Source of the DNA: Adineta ricciae
Lineage: Eukaryota; Rotifera; Eurotatoria; Adinetida; Adinetidae
Assembly: GCA_905250025.1 (NCBI GenBank)
Contig: CAJNOJ010000047.1
Location: 62,001 to 126,000 of the forward strand
DNA: 64,000 nucleotides
Direction: 5' to 3'
The notes beneath the pieces are model-generated. The model was not told the DNA's origin. It searched no databases and saw only the letters and a list, made by a program, of their open reading frames with translations. Shown one piece after another: positions 59,441-64,000 of this stretch (its first letter is position 1; each line of letters starts with the position of its first letter). The translations under genes were made by a program, and so were the position numbers.

Positions 59441-61339
59441 CGAATCTATTGACATTTTTAGTCGTTGTCGTAAAAGCGCGATTAGTTGCAGCTGAGGGTG
59501 TCGCTGTGGATATGTCTTCTTCCCGTAATTCCACTCGCACACTTACCCTTAACTTCGAGAAACTACTAGCTGTCATAAGATCTATCTGTAATAAAAAAAC
59601 TCAGACCTAAATATCATTTTTTACTTGTTCAAGCCTCACTAGGGTCAACTTGTGTACAAGCTATCAGCGCGAAAACGATTTATCACTCGGTAACCTTCCC
59701 TCGTTAGTGTAACTTTGTGATACAGAATGAGTAGAAGCATTATTGGCTCACTTTCGCTATAAAACTCTTCATTAGTTAAATATTATATTATAGTGATAAA
59801 CAACCGAGACGAACAAAATATAGTCTCAGAATGTGGGATTATTCCTTGCTGTGTGTTTGAGATCACGTAGTCATTCATCCTCTAGAGAATTTAACATCTT
59901 TATTTGAAAGTAATGAAATATTTGAATAGAATTCTCAGAGTAACTATGCATTCACTCAGTATTTTTATTCATCTTGTAGTCCAAAGAGTATAGATATGAG
60001 CTTGAGTAGTTTTCGTTTACTCTCATGCTCAAGCTTATGGGAGGGTGATTTGACTTAATTTAAGATTAAGTTAAGTTTTTTACTTAAGACCTACTGTCAA
60101 GTGTTTAGTAGAAACATCTGATGTAAAAGTTAGATTGAATGTAATTGGATTTTAATGGAAAAATTGAACGTACAATATTAAGTGACTCATCCCTGCTTAA
60201 GATGTTGTTTTGAACTTTCACAAAAATGAGAAATGACATAGAATATGTAGGAAAGGGATAAGTTCCGAAGCGAAAAACTTACTTTCATGCCAATTGTTTG
60301 AAATTGAATGATAGCATCTAAAATATTCATATTTAGAGTTATTTATCGGAATCATTAGACAACAGAGCTCAAATCTATCCACCTGTAAGTCTGAAAGAAA
60401 ATGCAATCAATAGCTGCCTGTGAGAGAAATATTTTTGTAGGCTTCTGAGGAAAATACTACTAAATTTCGATGTATAATGATCAGTGGTCGAATTTTGACA
60501 TTTCAATTATAACCTGAAACTAAAATCTTTTCTTTCCAAAATTAACTTTGAAGCGTTTTTCATTGAAAATCTACGCATATAGTAAATTCGTTATCAGAGA
60601 ACCACTTCAGATTATCTAAATAACTAAAAAATAGAATGCATTCTTCATATATATTTTTGTTAATTTTTCATTCATTGAGCACATTTTCGATTTATCTTCA
60701 CTTTCGCTCTTGAGATATAACGTCCGATAAATAAACATATTTGCACCGTCTTCGCACGTTTAGGAGTCTATCCTAGACTAGAACGACTATCATTGTTGCT
60801 AGAAGTCCATTTATGCCAAAAGTTCACCAAGCTATAATATAGGCGTGCGCCAATCCCAGAATCGAAATGGGCTGGAGCTAACTGGACTTCACCCGAGATA
60901 GATTGAAATATGTTACTAATTTTAACACAACCAACACTAGTTTCGAACAGTCCTCATTAGTGGCAGACAACTTTACAGTAGCAAGAAGCACTTAGAGTTA
61001 GTTTCCTGTTAGATCTCACAAAGTTGTTAAGTATATCACGTCGGGCTTAAATCAATTCTAGGCAGTCCCAGCCAGTGCTAACCAATTCCAATCCCATTCG
61101 ATTCCAAATCTGGACCGATTTCATTCGATTCTAATCCCAATCCTAAATTAGTCCCTCTTTTATTTTGGAAATGTCTTGATCAATCCATAAACTTCCCATC
61201 ATCATTTTAACAATTTAAAAATTTCCATCCTTTTTAGCAAACCCTAACACTAAGGTTCGTTTATGATATAATTTTAAATCACGAGATCACCTTAGAGTCT
61301 GTATTTAACAAGGAGCACTACAAATAAATCGTATTCTTG
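59441..61339. other. Decaying unit C start and unrecognised AT-rich DNA
   Basis: 59441-59610 keeps an open frame like exon 1 of the NHL genes but no NHL exon follows. 60840-61150 contains loose repetition of CCAATCCCA/ATTCCAATCC words. Otherwise nothing. Confidence 0.45.
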
Positions 61340-62620
61340 CTATTTATGAACCGTTAAATCATCGGTTTATAAATGATGTAAAAAGCTTCGTTTGAGTGAA
61401 AAGCAGAGTATACGAACAAAGTTGTAATTGGTAGAATTCCATTGCCATGTAATCCATCAATAGCTAAGTATTAAACGCTTTGATTCGTGGAAACCGAATA
61501 AGCATACAAAGTTATCGTTGTTTCAATTATTCACTTCCTGCGTCTACTACGCCGTTATGATTAACTTCAAATTTTCCTGCAAAATAAGCAAAATATTTTT
61601 ATAAAATCCTATTACAATTGGTCCATTTTGCACGTGTTTCTCAATCACATAATCAACTAGAAACCTTTGTTTCGAAGTAACAAAAAGATTTAAATGAAAT
61701 CTTCCTGGTGAGGTTCATTTACTTCTTATGTGTACCCCCACGATAAAATCCATTCACAATATCTGCTGCGAAGTGAGAAATACGTTCACACAAAACTCTG
61801 CTGTGGCTTATCCATCTGTCATATATTCCCCTATCACAGAATCCGCTTGAAATCTTTGTTCCGAAGTAAGCAAAATATTTGAATGGAACTTTCTTGTGAT
61901 TTATTCGTTTATCAGCTGTATGCGAGTGATATGGCTAAGTCGACAGTTTTCTTTACAGCAGATCATAATCTTTTTAAAAGAATTTTGTTTCTATTCTTCA
62001 TTTATTATACGTTGCTCGATATCATAATTGCATTGAAATCTTTGCCACGAATGAGCGACATCCTTGAGTAAAACATTATTATGAAATATTCATTTTTGAT
62101 GTACTTCTTGATGAGTAATATCACTTAAAACCTTTGCCAAAAATTAGCGACAGTTTTGAAATAAAGTCTAGTGTAAAGTATTCGCTCATCCTGTACTTCT
62201 TGATGAGTAATATCACTTAAAACCTTTGCCAAAAATTAGCGACAGTTTTGAAATAAAGTCTAGTGTAAAGTATTCGCTCATCCTGTACTTCTTGATGAGT
62301 AATATCATTTGAAACCTTTGCCAAGAATTAGCGACAGTTTTGAATAAAAGCTTCGTGTACAATATTCACTGATGATGCACTTCTTGACCATATAGTCAAC
62401 TGAAAACATTAACATTCATCTGATTAGTTTAGTGGAATATAATGTTGATGTGAATTATTCACTGATGATGCACTTCTTGACCATATAGTCAACTGAAAAC
62501 ATTAACATTCATCTGATTAGTTTAGTGGAATATAATGTTGATGTGAATTATTCACTTATCAGCTATAGGTGTATCATATAGCTATATGGGAAATTTCGCT
62601 TCATTTTGATTAAAATAAAT
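61340..62620. repeat. Satellite with 92-93-bp period, first domain
   Basis: Three near-identical 92-bp units start with GTACTTCTTGATGAG at 62101, 62193 and 62285. Two near-identical 93-bp units start with GATGATGCACTTC at 62371 and 62464. Upstream to about 61340, progressively diverged versions with AAATCTTTGCC/GAAACCTTTG words are visible. Confidence 0.85.
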
Positions 62621-63179
62621 CTATAAGACTTTTGTTTAAAAGATCCATTTGGCATGTGTTTGTCACTTTCATCATTGACGGTAGACCGATGCTACAAAAT
62701 GAGGGACATTTCTGGACAGATTCTTTATTCAGCTTAATCACTTTACCAATTCTCTTTGATTGTATAGGAAATCCGAAATCATTTCTGTGAAACTTCCAAA
62801 ATATTTAAAAAGACTTTTAATGAAAACCGTTCATTCTCCATCTGTTAATTCATCATTTCATCACCATACTCACTTTGCACGATAAAACATCAAATCAATG
62901 TATACAATAATGGTCGCATCCATTCAACTACGATGCCTATTTACCTACCAACACCACACGCATTTTCACCCGTAAATTCCCGAACTATATTTCAACCAAC
63001 CTTTGCTCTGAACTATTCGTCCCCTCACCTCTCACGCCACCATCCTGAACATTCAATCCGTTTTCGACAAAAATCTAATACACGGATAACACATTTGTTT
63101 CCATTATTTCTATCTCACCTACCCGTCGATCCTACCACGATGCTGAAGCCTTTCCTTCCAGATGCATTGAACAGTTGAA
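62621..63179. other. Diverged satellite and pyrimidine-rich spacer
   Basis: 62760-62850 still resembles the older satellite units (CCGAAATC...AAAATATTTAAA). 62930-63180 is C-rich and has an open frame without family features. Confidence 0.45.
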
Positions 63180-64000
63180 GATAGCATTTCTACAAATTAT
63201 CCATTCCTCAGATATCTATGCCTTGTGTAATGCACTGGCAATCGTTCACTCGAAATGAACTAAACAGTTAAACAGAGACTTAATATAAATTAGTCATTCC
63301 TTAGATATCCATGCCGGGTGTAGTGCAGTTGCAATCGTTCACTCGAAATGAACTAAACAGTTAAACAGAATGTTCCTAAAAATTATCCGTTCCTCAGATA
63401 TTTATGTTTTCCGCAATGCAGTTGCAATCGTTCACTCGAAATGAACTAAACAGCTAAAGAGAGTCTTTATATAAATCATTCATTCCTCAGATATCTATGC
63501 CTGGCATAATGCAGTTGCAATCGTTCACTCGAAATGAACTAAACAGTTAAAAAGACTGATCATACCAATTATCCATTGCTCAGATATCTATGTTTTCCGT
63601 AGTGCAGTTGCAATCGTTCACTCAAAATGAACTAAGCAGTTAAAGAGAGGGTTGAAATAAATTATTATTTATTCCTCAGATATCCATGTTTTCCGTAGTG
63701 CAGTTGCAATCGTTCACTCGAAATGAACTAACCAGTTAAACAGACCCTGCTACTAAAAATTATTCATTCCTCAGATATCTATGCCCGGCATAATGCAGTT
63801 GCAATCGTTCACTCGAAATCAACTAAACAGTCAAATACAGTTCTTGTAGAACTTATCCATTAATCAGATATATATGCCTGGCTTAGTGCAGTCGCAATCG
63901 TTCACTCAAAATGAACTAAACAGTTAAAGAGAGGGGTGATACAAATTATTCATTCCCCATATATCTATGCCTGGCATAATGCAGTTGCAATCCTTCACTC
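63180..64000. repeat. Satellite with 93-bp period, second domain
   Basis: Nine units marked by CAATCGTTCACTCGAAATG; ATCG positions 63241, 63334, 63427, 63520, 63613, 63709, 63804, 63897 and 63990 give spacings of 93, 93, 93, 93, 96, 95, 93, 93. The array continues beyond the window. Confidence 0.92.

Noticed and set aside
61340..64000. CRISPR-like array because of regular repeat spacing
   Set aside because: Whole 93-bp units are similar, not short repeats with unique spacers; this is tandem satellite in a eukaryotic setting.

Overview
The window looks like AT-rich nuclear DNA of a small invertebrate, most likely a bdelloid rotifer. This is inferred from gene content: many compact genes with introns of about 45-65 bases, rhodopsin-like GPCRs, secreted NHL and Kelch propellers, an F-box protein with one leucine-rich repeat per exon, several enzymes or transporters of non-metazoan type, and many small DNA transposons. 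No marker gene fixes the species.

Left part (0.2-13.7 kb), gene-dense: a five-exon MFS transporter of fungal type (258-2127), an intronless S9 prolyl-oligopeptidase-like exopeptidase (2611-4740, minus), an intronless GPCR (5701-6681), an F-box/LRR gene (6922-7978), a small cysteine-rich secreted protein (8333-8623, minus), an intronless choline/ethanolamine-kinase-like gene (9952-11097) that converges within 50 bases on a B-box/coiled-coil gene (11147-12095, minus), and a frameshifted GPCR pseudogene (12726-13673, minus).

Middle part (13.7-34.7 kb), genes among transposons: a 616-bp foldback mariner-type element, a secreted class-C beta-lactamase-fold hydrolase (16682-17848), a 1.86-kb mariner with a dead transposase, a bacterial-type polysaccharide deacetylase (21144-22063), an SLC43-like transporter (to 24345), a secreted Apple/mucin-linker/seven-Kelch protein (25661-28677, minus) with a MITE in its intron, and a complete 14-exon cytochrome P450 (30391-32653, minus) whose 3' end is duplicated at 20.3-20.8 kb.

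Right part (34.7-64 kb), repeat-dominated: MITEs with 8-bp target duplications and terminal repeats that echo their own internal satellite-like sequence, a large inverted repeat, a broken Tc5/pogo-type transposase, gene remnants, and a tandem array of two NHL-propeller genes (exons 48302/50884-51824 and 53700/56810-57774). The NHL copies act as empty-site controls for each other's insertions. From about 61.5 kb the sequence is satellite with a period of about 93 bp and runs off the window.

Five isolated N positions (15215, 18286, 20837, 44717, 52260) and one 81-N gap (38517-38597) sit at or near repeat junctions, so structures across them may be assembly products. No operon-like or defence system was recognised. 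The most notable signals are the probable horizontal acquisitions, the self-similar MITE class, the paired NHL units and the same-period satellites.
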